From: Mycobacterium sp. 1274756.6
GTDB lineage: Bacteria; Actinomycetota; Actinomycetes; Mycobacteriales; Mycobacteriaceae
NCBI RefSeq assembly: GCF_001668625.1
Contig: NZ_LZLJ01000096.1
Span: 1-64,000, forward strand
Direction: 5' to 3'
DNA: 64,000 nt
Position numbers and translations under genes: made by a program
Notes under the pieces: model-generated
Databases searched by the model: none
Seen by the model: only the letters and a program-made list of their open reading frames with translations
Told to the model about the DNA's origin: nothing
Part shown: positions 33,192 through 42,490 of the stretch, in pieces
Numbering within the stretch: the first letter of the stretch is position 1
How the letters are laid out: each line of letters opens with the position of its first letter

Positions 33192-34730
33192 ATGTTGGTC
33201 AACCGGATCCGTTCGCTGGGAGCGCTGCTGCTGGCCTTGCTGGGGGCGTTGGCCGTGGTCGTGGCGTCGACGGTGACGCCGGCGCCGGTGGTGGCCGCGC
33301 TGCGGGTGGTCAGCGCCGAGGTGTTGTTGGCGGCGGACGGCGTCGCCATCCCGAACCCCGACGTCAGCTACGCGGAGGTGATGGCCGGCAGCGGGACCCC
33401 GATCCCGTGGCTGGGCAAAGACGGCCAGTACATGCAGCTGGTCTTCGATAATTACCTCCACGCCAAGTTTCCCAGCTTGGAACTCTCACCGACTCCCGCG
33501 TGCACCGGCACATGCACCGTCAATCCTCTGGTCACCCCGGAGGGGCTGTACCCGATGACCGGCATCAAGGACCTGCCGCTGGACACCTCGGTGGATCGCG
33601 GCGTCACGATCCTGAACAACCAGATCATCACCGACCTCGGACCCGGCGGCCCCGTCGGCCCCGACGGCGCGCTCGGGGTGCTGGGCTATTCGCAGAGTTC
33701 GGTGATCGCCTCGCTGGAGATGGAGAAGCTGGCCGCCATGTCGAGCGACGCGCCGACCGCCGATCAGCTCAACTTCGTGCTGCTCGGCAACCCGATGAAC
33801 CCCAACGGCGGGCTGCTGAGCCGCTTCGCCGGGCTGAAAATCCCGAGCATGGGCCTGAACTTCTACGGCGCCACCCCCGCGGACACCATCTACCCCACCG
33901 ACATCTACACGATCCAGTACGACGGTTTCGCCGACTTCCCCAAGTACCCGCTGAACGTGCTGGCCGACCTCAACGCCTTCGCCGGCATCTACTACGTGCA
34001 CGGCGGTTACCCGGAGGCGGTTGGGGCGGAGTTCATCGAATTGCCAGTGTCCCCGGGCTATTACGCCGACGGGGGCGTCACCCATTACTTCATGTTGCCC
34101 ACCGAAGACCTGCCGCTACTGTCCCCGATCCGCTCGATCCCGCTGGTGGGCAACCCCATCGCCGAACTGCTGCAACCCGACCTGAAGGTTCTCATCGACC
34201 TCGGCTACGACAACCCCTTCGATCCAACCACCTTTGCGAACGTCGCCACCCCGTTCGGGCTCTTCCCGCAGTGGAGCGCCTTCGAGCAGCTGCCCGGCCA
34301 ACTGTTCGACGGCACCAAGGAGGGGCTGGAGAACTTCGTCGGCAGCCTGGGCAACCTGTCGCTCGCCGACCTGAACCCGTTGTCCCTGCTCAGCGGTGGA
34401 ACCGCCGGTGCGGCCGCCGCCTCGCCGCTGGACAGCCTCACCAACTTCATCCCGAATGTGGTCAACGGTCTCTCCGGTGCCGCATCGTCGGCCTACGCCG
34501 CCCTGCTGCCGACCGCGGACATCGCCAACGCGGTGGTGAGTTCGATGCCCGCCTATCTGTTCCAGCTCTCCCTCGATCACCTGCTCGACGGTGACCTGCT
34601 CAATGCTGTGGGCTTGCCCCTCGCCGGTGCGGCCGGCCTGGCCACCATGGCCGGCGGCTTCGAGTTCCTGGTGATCGCGGACGCCGCGCAGGCCATCCTC
34701 GGCGACCTGAGCACCCTGATCCCCTTCTGA
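33192..34730 (+). CDS. secreted PE-PPE-domain hydrolase without a PE domain
   Basis: The 512-residue protein starts with a Sec-type signal peptide (basic MLVNRIR, hydrophobic core to about residue 30, VVAAL end) and continues into a PE-PPE (PF08237-type) alpha/beta-hydrolase domain (about 65-330): LTPEGLYPMTG-like segment, nucleophile elbow GYSQSS with Ser at about residue 167, LLGNPMNPNGGLL, YDGFADFPKYPLN, GIYYVHG, and PTEDLPLL. GGGAGG precedes the ATG by 6 nt. In M. tuberculosis this place next to ptpB is held by PE2 and PE1, which carry the same domain behind a PE domain (memory). The C-terminal 150 residues are Ala/Leu-rich and unassigned. Members hydrolyse short-chain esters or acyl transfers in glycolipid synthesis. 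Confidence 0.88.
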   Translation: MLVNRIRSLGALLLALLGALAVVVASTVTPAPVVAALRVVSAEVLLAADGVAIPNPDVSYAEVMAGSGTPIPWLGKDGQYMQLVFDNYLHAKFPSLELSPTPACTGTCTVNPLVTPEGLYPMTGIKDLPLDTSVDRGVTILNNQIITDLGPGGPVGPDGALGVLGYSQSSVIASLEMEKLAAMSSDAPTADQLNFVLLGNPMNPNGGLLSRFAGLKIPSMGLNFYGATPADTIYPTDIYTIQYDGFADFPKYPLNVLADLNAFAGIYYVHGGYPEAVGAEFIELPVSPGYYADGGVTHYFMLPTEDLPLLSPIRSIPLVGNPIAELLQPDLKVLIDLGYDNPFDPTTFANVATPFGLFPQWSAFEQLPGQLFDGTKEGLENFVGSLGNLSLADLNPLSLLSGGTAGAAAASPLDSLTNFIPNVVNGLSGAASSAYAALLPTADIANAVVSSMPAYLFQLSLDHLLDGDLLNAVGLPLAGAAGLATMAGGFEFLVIADAAQAILGDLSTLIPF

Positions 34731-34735
34731 TCCCG

Positions 34736-34792
34736 CGAGGCAGAAATCATGCAGGCGACACGCCGGTGCCGGCCTGCATAGCTTCTGTCTCG
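34736..34792. repeat. palindromic repeat, copy A
   Basis: Two 21-bp arms (34736-34756 and 34772-34792) are inverted copies with 17 of 21 positions matching around a 15-bp loop. It begins 5 bp after the PE-PPE stop. A related palindrome with the same outer motif (CTTCTGTCTCG) lies at 52337-52397, so this is probably a dispersed repeat that may also act as a transcription terminator. Confidence 0.6.
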
Positions 34793-34847
34793 ACGCCAAG
34801 GGAGCCGCGAGCCCCCGCGAAGGTTGCGCGAAGGGGACGCCCACCCC

Positions 34848-34926
34848 CGAACGCCAGCCCGGGCACACAACCCGCGAACGCCAACTCGGGCACACCAACC
34901 CGCGAACGCCAACCCCCCAACGAAAG
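34848..34926. repeat. three imperfect 27-28-bp tandem repeats
   Basis: The motif CGAACGCCA starts at 34848, 34875 and 34903. The first two units continue with a CGGGCACAC-AACCCG block and the third decays after CCAACC. The array lies in the 247-bp gap between two convergent genes. I see no coding potential in it. Confidence 0.75.
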
Positions 34927-34977
34927 AGCGGCGCCGGACACCCCGGCGCCGCTCCCCAAGCCCTATCGCAAGTCGCC

Positions 34978-35838
34978 CTACAGCGAGAACGCGGCCCGCT
35001 GCGGCTCGGACAGATCGGTGATCGTCTCCCAGGCCGCGGCCACGTCGTCCACCGAAGGCGGCTCGGTGAACGTGGTGCCCTCGTTCTGGAACAGCGCGAC
35101 GCGCTGGACCTTGCCCCCGCCCACGATGAACACCGCCGCGGTGTCGGGCACCTCCTCGGTGCACAGGTAGGCCACCACCGGCGCCACGAACTCCGGGGTG
35201 AGCTTCTCGAACACCTCCGGCGGCAGGATGTCCTGGGTCATCCGGGTCGCCGCGATCGGGGCGATCGCGTTGGTCTTGATGTTGTACTTGGCGCCCTCCT
35301 GGGCCAGCGTGTTGATCATGCCGACCAGGCCCAGCTTGGCGGCGCCGTAGTTGGCCTGCCCGAAGTTGCCGAACAGCCCCGAGGTGGAGGTGGCGACGAC
35401 GACCCGGCCGAAGCCCTGCTCGCGGAAGTGCGGCCAGGCCGCCCGGATCACGTTGTAGCCGCCGTAGAGGTGCACCTTGAGTACGGCGTCCCAGTTCTCG
35501 AAGGTCATCTTGTGGAAGGTGCCGTCGCGCAGGATGCCGGCGTTGGACACCACCCCGTCGACCTTGCCGAACTCGTCGACGGCGGTCTTGATGATGTTGG
35601 CCGCCCCGTCGGCGTCGGCGACGCTGTCGTAGTTGGCCACCGCCCGGCCGCCGGCCGCCTTGATCTCGGCCACCACCTCGTCGGCCATGTTGTGGCCCGC
35701 ACCGGTGCCGTCACGGGCACCGCCGAGGTCGTTGACCACCACGCTGGCGCCCTCGCGGGCCAGGGTCAGGGCGTAGTCGCGGCCCAACCCACCACCGGCA
35801 CCGGTGACAACGATGACACGATCCTGAACTCCGGGCAT
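34978..35838 (-). CDS. short-chain dehydrogenase (Rv0148-like)
   Basis: The 286-residue SDR resembles the dehydrogenase unit of peroxisomal multifunctional enzymes: TGAGGGLGRDYAL (about residues 13-25), VVVNDLGGARDG, VVSNAGILRD, STSGLFGNFGQANYGAAKLG with the active Tyr/Lys, and a VFIVGGGKVQRVALF C-terminal segment. It is nearly the same as Rv0148 in memory, proposed to act on 3-hydroxyacyl thioesters. ATG 35838 has AGGAAG upstream. It is followed on the other side by the truncated haemoglobin gene, divergently. Confidence 0.9.
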   Translation of the reverse strand: MPGVQDRVIVVTGAGGGLGRDYALTLAREGASVVVNDLGGARDGTGAGHNMADEVVAEIKAAGGRAVANYDSVADADGAANIIKTAVDEFGKVDGVVSNAGILRDGTFHKMTFENWDAVLKVHLYGGYNVIRAAWPHFREQGFGRVVVATSTSGLFGNFGQANYGAAKLGLVGMINTLAQEGAKYNIKTNAIAPIAATRMTQDILPPEVFEKLTPEFVAPVVAYLCTEEVPDTAAVFIVGGGKVQRVALFQNEGTTFTEPPSVDDVAAAWETITDLSEPQRAAFSL

Positions 35839-36108
35839 GAGCTTCCTTTCCCGCATGGTCACACCGGCCTCGTGCCGGTCCGCCGAGATGGCTGCTTCCT
35901 TGTATACGGTGGGCCGATCCACTCGGCGCCGTCGGGGTGGCAGTTTATGCGGCAGCCGCCACGTCGGGGGGCGAACAGATCGACCGGGCGCGTCACGCGG
36001 TCCACGGTGGCGGGGCTGGCACGCCCCGTTAACCGGCGGTGATCGACCGAAACCGCGACGTAACTTCGCCCTAATCCGACGGAATCGTCCCCGGTGTGCA
36101 ATGGCGAA

Positions 36109-36510
36109 ATGAGCACACTGTATGACCGCATCGGCGGCCACGAAACGCTCGAAACCGTGGTCCCGCGTTTCTACGACCGGGTACTCGCCGACGACGCCCT
36201 CAGCGGGTTTTTCGCCGGTGTCAATATGCAGCGCCAGATCGGCAAACAGATCGATTTCCTGGCGGCGGCGATGGGTGGCCCGCTGCCCTACACCGGGCCG
36301 TCGCTCAAACAGGCGCACCGAGGCCGCGGCATCCGGCTCCGCCATTTCACGCTGGTCGCCGAACACCTGATTGCGGCGTTTCGGGATGCGGGCGTGTCCG
36401 CGACGGAGATCGACGACATCGTTGCCCTGCTCGCGCCGCTGGCCGCCGACATCGCCTCGGACGCACCGAAACCGGTGACGGGCCCGCTGGCGTCCGCCCC
36501 GGCGCGGTAG
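36109..36510 (+). CDS. glbN: group I truncated haemoglobin (GlbN-like)
   Basis: The 133-residue globin has the glycine motif YDRIGGHETLE, B10-type Tyr22 (RFYDRV), E11-type Gln47 (GKQIDF) and the proximal F8-type His70 in a QAHRGRGIRLRHF segment. These three align with Tyr33, Gln58 and His81 of M. tuberculosis GlbN with a constant offset of 11, so the protein lacks only the N-terminal pre-A extension. GlbN oxidises nitric oxide to nitrate using bound oxygen. The gene stands alone in a divergent position to the SDR gene; glbN is elsewhere in M. tuberculosis (memory). Confidence 0.93.
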   Translation: MSTLYDRIGGHETLETVVPRFYDRVLADDALSGFFAGVNMQRQIGKQIDFLAAAMGGPLPYTGPSLKQAHRGRGIRLRHFTLVAEHLIAAFRDAGVSATEIDDIVALLAPLAADIASDAPKPVTGPLASAPAR

Positions 36511-36536
36511 CGAACACTCGGCGCGGCGGGTTCAAC

Positions 36537-36561
36537 AACGGCTGCCCGGGCCGGCGCCGTT
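36537..36561. terminator. weak hairpin between convergent glbN and methyltransferase genes
   Basis: AACGGC (36537-36542) pairs with GCCGTT (36556-36561), with further GC pairs (GCCCGGGC) within the loop. There is no T-run. It sits in the 54-bp gap between two convergent stop codons. Confidence 0.35.
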
Positions 36562-36564
36562 GCG

Positions 36565-38473
<1,909 letters not shown>

Positions 38474-38549
38474 AGTCCCGCGCCATCCTACCCGAATAGT
38501 TAGCCAAGCTATGGGCCGATGTGCGGTTTTGGCGCCCCGGCCGCGTCGT

Positions 38550-39185
38550 TCAGTCCCGCAACCGCCACAACCGGTTGGTGAGGAGCCTCTCGACCCGCTC
38601 CCCCGTCTCGCGCACTTCGACCGGCTCGCCGATGAACCCGGCGTAGAAGCCCAGCCCCCACAGCGTCGAGACCAGCACCTCGACCAGGCCCGCCACATCG
38701 ACGTCGCTGTCGTAGTCACCGTTTCGGATGGCGTCGTCGACCACCCCGGTCAGGAACTTCCGCGACCGGGCCAACGGGTCGGTATCCGGCGGCATCAGGC
38801 TGGGGTCGCGGCGCGCTTCCAGCATGGCGACGACCATGAACGCCGCCACCGACCGATCCGCCGCAGCGGCCGCCACCGCCGAGGAGGTGAACGCCGACAG
38901 CCGTCCCCGCAGCGTGGTCTCGGCGGCGGCGCGTTCGATCCCCACGCCGACGGCCAGGACGTTGGTTTCGGCGAGCACCGCGCGGAACAACGTGCCCTTG
39001 TCGGAGAAGTAGTGGTTGATCGCCGGCCGGGTCAGGCCGGCCCGGTTGGCGATCTCCTGGAAGGTGGCCGCGCTGTACCCGAGTTCGCCGAACACCTCGC
39101 GCGCGGCCCGAACGATGTTCTTGCGGGTCTCGACGCCACTTGTAGCTGGGGGGCGACCCGGACCTCGGCCCGCGACGGGAGGCAC
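38550..39185 (-). CDS. TetR-family regulator (Rv0144-like)
   Basis: The 211-residue protein has a TetR domain at about residues 20-65 ([45 protein letters not shown]) and a C-terminal ligand domain. GTG 39185 is the start, 90 bp from the divergent second TetR gene. It precedes the two methyltransferase genes on the same strand, as Rv0144 precedes Rv0145-Rv0146, and may control them. Confidence 0.87.
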   Translation of the reverse strand: MPPVAGRGPGRPPATSGVETRKNIVRAAREVFGELGYSAATFQEIANRAGLTRPAINHYFSDKGTLFRAVLAETNVLAVGVGIERAAAETTLRGRLSAFTSSAVAAAAADRSVAAFMVVAMLEARRDPSLMPPDTDPLARSRKFLTGVVDDAIRNGDYDSDVDVAGLVEVLVSTLWGLGFYAGFIGEPVEVRETGERVERLLTNRLWRLRD

Positions 39186-39245
39186 AGTGAAAAGTTTGCC
39201 ACAACTCCGGAGGACCGGCGCGGCGGGAGCAATTGCACTCTAAAT

Positions 39246-39261
39246 TTGTCGGCCTCGACAA
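39246..39261. promoter_or_regulatory. candidate operator between divergent TetR genes
   Basis: TTGTCG-GCCT-CGACAA is a perfect 6-bp inverted repeat with a 4-bp centre, lying just upstream of the probable -10 element and start codon of the rightward TetR gene. It is inside the only intergenic region of the divergent pair, a likely binding site for one or both regulators. Confidence 0.5.
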
Positions 39262-39263
39262 TA

Positions 39264-39269
39264 TAAACT
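39264..39269 (+). promoter_or_regulatory. probable -10 element for leaderless TetR transcript
   Basis: TAAACT fits the mycobacterial TANNNT -10 pattern. Its end is 6 nt before the ATG at 39276, the spacing seen when transcription begins on the first base of the start codon. No ribosome site precedes that ATG, in agreement with a leaderless mRNA. Confidence 0.45.
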
Positions 39270-39275
39270 CTAGCC

Positions 39276-39839
39276 ATGACACCGCCGGTCTCGCGGGACG
39301 CGTATTTCGAAACCGGTCTGGCCATCCTGGCCGACCGCGGCTACAGCGGGCTCAAACTCGCCGAGGTCTGCTCCCGGCTGGGCGTGACGAGCGGATCCTT
39401 CTACCACTACTTCACCAACTGGTCGGCCTTCACCCACGGCCTGATCGATCACTGGCTGGAGGAACGTTGCCGCCGGATCAGCCAAAAAATTGAGGACAAC
39501 CCCGATCCGCGGCAGCGCATCGAGGCGATGCTGCACGCCGGCCGTCGGCTGGTGCACGGCGCCGAGGCCGCCATCCGGGTGTGGAGTGCGTTGGATCCCA
39601 CCATCCGCGAGGTGCAATGGAAAGTCGACCGGCTCCGGTTCGACGCCGTCTACGACGCCGCCGTGGAGCTCATGGGCAACGAGCGGCAGGCGCAAGTCTT
39701 CGCTCAGTGCGTGCTCTACACCGTGATCGGTTACGAGCAGGCCACGCTGCCCCGCGACGACGGCGCCCTGGCCTGGATCATCGAGCAATTGCTCGACGCA
39801 CTCGACGCCGGGAAGTTCGCCGAGGTCCCGGGCCACTGA
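39276..39839 (+). CDS. TetR-family regulator
   Basis: The 187-residue protein has a TetR DNA-binding domain at residues about 8-55 (FETGLAILADRGYSGLKLAEVCSRLGVTSGSFYHYFTNWSAF) and a helical ligand domain. It is divergent from the Rv0144-like regulator gene across a 90-bp region with a 16-bp palindrome. No obvious target gene follows directly; the next gene is a small membrane protein with its own promoter. Not part of the M. tuberculosis order I recall. Confidence 0.85.
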   Translation: MTPPVSRDAYFETGLAILADRGYSGLKLAEVCSRLGVTSGSFYHYFTNWSAFTHGLIDHWLEERCRRISQKIEDNPDPRQRIEAMLHAGRRLVHGAEAAIRVWSALDPTIREVQWKVDRLRFDAVYDAAVELMGNERQAQVFAQCVLYTVIGYEQATLPRDDGALAWIIEQLLDALDAGKFAEVPGH

Positions 39840-39891
39840 CCGCCCCGGCTCCTCGGCCATGACCACCGCGGGTCCGCGGTCGGGCCGTGCC

Positions 39892-39897
39892 TATACT
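39892..39897 (+). promoter_or_regulatory. -10 element of the small membrane-protein gene
   Basis: TATACT is a near-perfect -10 box placed 26 bp before the GTG at 39924 and 14 bp before the GAGGAGG ribosome site. No clear -35 element is seen, which is common in mycobacteria. Confidence 0.5.
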
Positions 39898-39923
39898 GGG
39901 CGCTGAACACGAGGAGGCCCGTA

Positions 39924-40043
39924 GTGTCAGATGGACCAGTGAACTACGCGCGCGGTATCCGCATCTTCACGCTGGGGATGCTGGCCGTGCTGATCATCGC
40001 CACCGTCGTGATCGTGATCGCCGCGCAGATCTCGCCCACCTAA
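39924..40043 (+). CDS. small single-span membrane protein, 39 residues
   Basis: GTG 39924 has GAGGAGG (39911-39917) 6 nt upstream and a TATACT box before it. The 39-residue product begins MSDGPVNYARGIRIF and has one hydrophobic helix (about residues 14-35) ending AAQISPT. The combined promoter, ribosome site and membrane helix make it a credible gene despite its size. No family is recognised; it may be an accessory peptide of an unknown membrane complex. It is followed 51 bp later by a SnoaL gene. Confidence 0.65.
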   Translation: MSDGPVNYARGIRIFTLGMLAVLIIATVVIVIAAQISPT

Positions 40044-40094
40044 ACCGACCGGCTTTCGATTGACCGCCCCTGGCTTCAGCGTCAGGATGGCTTG

Positions 40095-40499
40095 GTGACC
40101 ACGCCGTTCGACGACCCGCAAGCCGGGCTGGCGTGGTTGTTTCTGCAGTGCCTCTGCGAAGACGGCGACCTCGACGAAGGCTTCGCCCTGCTCGCCGAGG
40201 ACTTCCGCTACTGGAGCATCGCCCTCGATCGCCACATCGACCAGGCGGCGCTGCGTCGGCTGGTCGAGCACCGCAAGCAGACCGTCGAGGTCACCCTCGA
40301 CCTGCTCGGCTGCATCAACGAAGGCGAGACCGTGGTCGTCGAAGCGCGCGCGACCGGGGTCACCACCGCGGGCGATCGCTACGACAGCCCGGTGGCGTTC
40401 GTCGTCGAAACCCGTGACGGGCTGATCGTCGAGTTGCGGGAGTACAGCGACGCTCGCCTCGCCGAGCAGGTGCTTCCCGCCACCGACAACGCCGGCTAA
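40095..40499 (+). CDS. SnoaL-like/NTF2-fold protein (Rv0141c-like)
   Basis: The 134-residue protein has the order of a small SnoaL-type cone fold: LDEGFALLAEDFRYWS, a middle strand pair (EVTLDLLGCINEGETVVVEARATG) and a C-terminal SPVAFVVETRDGLIVELREYSD. GTG 40095 has AGGA 6 nt upstream; a TTG three bases earlier is in frame. Its TAA overlaps the stop of the convergent DUF427 gene. Enzyme activity cannot be told. Confidence 0.75.
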   Translation: MTTPFDDPQAGLAWLFLQCLCEDGDLDEGFALLAEDFRYWSIALDRHIDQAALRRLVEHRKQTVEVTLDLLGCINEGETVVVEARATGVTTAGDRYDSPVAFVVETRDGLIVELREYSDARLAEQVLPATDNAG

Positions 40500-40885
40500 T
40501 CCGGCGCGATGCTGATCTGGGCGGCCCGCGGGTAGAACGCGACATGCCCACCGATCGCCGCGACAGCCGGATGGGGGCGCCGGTAGGTCCAGGCCGCGTC
40601 GTCGACGACGTTCCCGTCGGCGGTGCGGATCCGGTAGTAGCTGGCCTCCCCCTTGAACGGACAGTAGCTGTGGCTGTCGGTGCCGCTCAGCGCCGCCGGA
40701 TCGGCATCGGCCAACGGGATGTACTGCACCGCCGGATAGCCCGCTTCCCGCACGGTCAGGGCGTTTTCGGTGTCGGCGATCAGCTGTCCACCGCACCGGA
40801 CGGTCACCCGATGCCCGGTCGGGGTGACCGTGATCGGATGGTCGGCGGTGGGCACCAGGACCGGCCGGTCGTTCGCCTCGGTCAT
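40496..40885 (-). CDS. DUF427-family protein (Rv0140-like)
   Basis: The 129-residue protein shows the DUF427 features: VTVRCGGQLIADTENALTVREAGYPAVQYIP, the SHSYCPFKGEASYYRI core with its conserved Cys-Pro-x-Lys-Gly, and HVAFYPRAAQI at the end. Function of this small beta-rich family is unknown. It follows the epimerase gene in the same direction after 21 bp, the arrangement of Rv0139-Rv0140. Confidence 0.87.
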   Translation of the reverse strand: MTEANDRPVLVPTADHPITVTPTGHRVTVRCGGQLIADTENALTVREAGYPAVQYIPLADADPAALSGTDSHSYCPFKGEASYYRIRTADGNVVDDAAWTYRRPHPAVAAIGGHVAFYPRAAQISIAPD

Positions 40886-40906
40886 GGGTTCCTTCCGCCG
40901 TCGCCG

Positions 40907-41947
40907 CTAGAGGTCCCAGACCTCCCGCACACCTTCGGTTTTACTCTCGGGTTTCTTCAGCCGCATCCAGAACCGGGCGGCCTCCCGGATGGATTCCTCG
41001 ACCGGGCGCGGCTGCCACCCCAGCTCGCGCACCGCCTTGGCGTGGTCCACCGGCGCTTCGGCGCGCATCATCCGCACCGAGGTCACCGACAGCTCGGCGT
41101 CCTTACCGCTGAGCCGCGCCTTGAGGCTGCCCAGCGCGCCGAGCGCATAGAGCCCCGGCACCGGGATGGTGCGCGGCGGCATCGCCACCCCCGCCTCCTC
41201 CACGGCGACGCGGATGACGTCGGTCAGCGCCATCATCTTCTCCGAGATCAGGTAGCGCTCCCCGACCCGGCCGTGCTCGGCGGCCAGCAGCAACGCCCGC
41301 GCCGCGTCATCGACGCCGACCACCTCCAGGGCGATGTCCTTCATCAGGAACGGAAGCTTGCCGTACACGGCGCCGGCGATGAACGCGCCGTGCGGCGTGC
41401 GGCCCCAGTCACCGTCGCCGTAGGTGGTGGACACGCACATCGCCACCGCGGGCAGCCCCTCTTCCGTGGCGTAGCGCAGCACCATCTGCTCGGCCTGCAA
41501 CCGCGAGGCCACATAGGGGGTGAGCCCGCGCGGGTCGAGAACGTCGTCCTCGGTCGCGACCTTGCCGCGCCGGCGGTCGACGGTGGCGTAGCTGCTGGTG
41601 AACACGAACCGGTTCAGGTCCATGGTCTTGGCGACCTCGAGCACGTTGCGCAGGCCCTCGACGTTGGTCCGGAACAGCGGGGCCGGGTCGCGCAGCCACG
41701 CACGGGTGTCGACGACGCAGTAGTACACCACGTCGACGCCGGTCATCGCCTCCCGCAGAGTGGCGGTGTCGAAGATGTCGCCGTGGAAGCGGGTCACGTC
41801 CAGGTCGTCGATGCTGCGGGTGTTGGCGTTGGGGCGCACCATGGCGCGGATCTCGGTGCCCGCCGGGCTGTCTTGCACCAGCCGCCGGGTGACGTGCGAG
41901 CCGAGGAATCCGTTGGCCCCGATGACGAGTTTGGCCGGGGTGTTCAT
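40907..41947 (-). CDS. NAD-dependent epimerase/reductase-type extended SDR (Rv0139-like)
   Basis: The 346-residue protein is an extended SDR with the cofactor motif VIGANGFLGSHV (about residues 8-19), FTSSYATVDR near residue 115, and an unusual active-site region TPYVASRLQAEQM in which the usual YxxxK is replaced by YVASR-like spacing with no Lys at the expected place. The C-terminal part has PVDHAKAVRELGWQPRPVEESI, typical of dihydroflavonol-reductase-like/cholesterol-dehydrogenase-like proteins. ATGA overlap with the SnoaL gene upstream. Confidence 0.8.
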   Translation of the reverse strand: MNTPAKLVIGANGFLGSHVTRRLVQDSPAGTEIRAMVRPNANTRSIDDLDVTRFHGDIFDTATLREAMTGVDVVYYCVVDTRAWLRDPAPLFRTNVEGLRNVLEVAKTMDLNRFVFTSSYATVDRRRGKVATEDDVLDPRGLTPYVASRLQAEQMVLRYATEEGLPAVAMCVSTTYGDGDWGRTPHGAFIAGAVYGKLPFLMKDIALEVVGVDDAARALLLAAEHGRVGERYLISEKMMALTDVIRVAVEEAGVAMPPRTIPVPGLYALGALGSLKARLSGKDAELSVTSVRMMRAEAPVDHAKAVRELGWQPRPVEESIREAARFWMRLKKPESKTEGVREVWDL

Positions 41948-42474
41948 GCGCCGCCTCCGTACTGCTGCATCCAGCGGGCCGCCTCGTCGTCGAGGGTGCC
42001 CAGTTCCTTGGCCTTCCGGCACCATTTCATCGCCGCGGACGCGAACCGCAGCGGGTTGTAGACGTCTTCCTGGCGCCGCCACAGGCCGTCGCCGCCGTAG
42101 GTGAGGATGGTGATGTTCGTGGCGTTGATGACCGTGCCGTCGCCCGGGTCGATCATCGGGTTGTCCAGTTCGCAGATGATCCGCCCGGTCGGTTCGTCGA
42201 TCACCGACCACAGCGACGGGAATTCGGCCATGTGGCTGCCCGGGAACGTCGACATGGTCTTGCGGATCCAGGCGCGGACGGGTTCGCGGCCGTGCATGGT
42301 GCCGGCGGCGTGCTCGATGTACTCGACGTCGTCGGTGTAGTGGCCCACCCAGATGTCCCAGTCCTTGGCGGAGGCGGCGCGGGCCACCGTGTCCTCGAAA
42401 GTGGCGAAGGCCGCCGCCAATTCCTCGCGGCTGAACTGCGGAGTCGTCACGTCCTGAACTAGAACACGTTTCAT
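41944..42474 (-). CDS. SnoaL/NTF2-like protein
   Basis: The 176-residue protein has the SnoaL-type order: FATFEDTVARAASAKDWDIWVGHYTDDVEYIEHAAGTMHGREPVRAWI and ELDNPMIDPGDGTVINATNITILTYGGDGLWRRQEDVYNP. It is translationally coupled to the epimerase gene (ATGA) and lies 16 bp behind the SRPBCC gene, so the four genes SRPBCC-SnoaL-epimerase-DUF427 form one unit. It is one of two candidates for the Rv0138 place. Confidence 0.78.
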   Translation of the reverse strand: MKRVLVQDVTTPQFSREELAAAFATFEDTVARAASAKDWDIWVGHYTDDVEYIEHAAGTMHGREPVRAWIRKTMSTFPGSHMAEFPSLWSVIDEPTGRIICELDNPMIDPGDGTVINATNITILTYGGDGLWRRQEDVYNPLRFASAAMKWCRKAKELGTLDDEAARWMQQYGGGA

Positions 42475-42490
42475 TCGGGTTGTCGAGCGG

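Noticed and set aside
33192..33520. Search for a PE domain (Pro-Glu motif, YxxxD/E signal) in or before the PE-PPE hydrolase
   Set aside because: The N-terminus is a signal peptide and no other frame upstream encodes a PE-like helical hairpin.
34848..34926. CRISPR-like repeats
   Set aside because: Only three imperfect contiguous units with no spacers.
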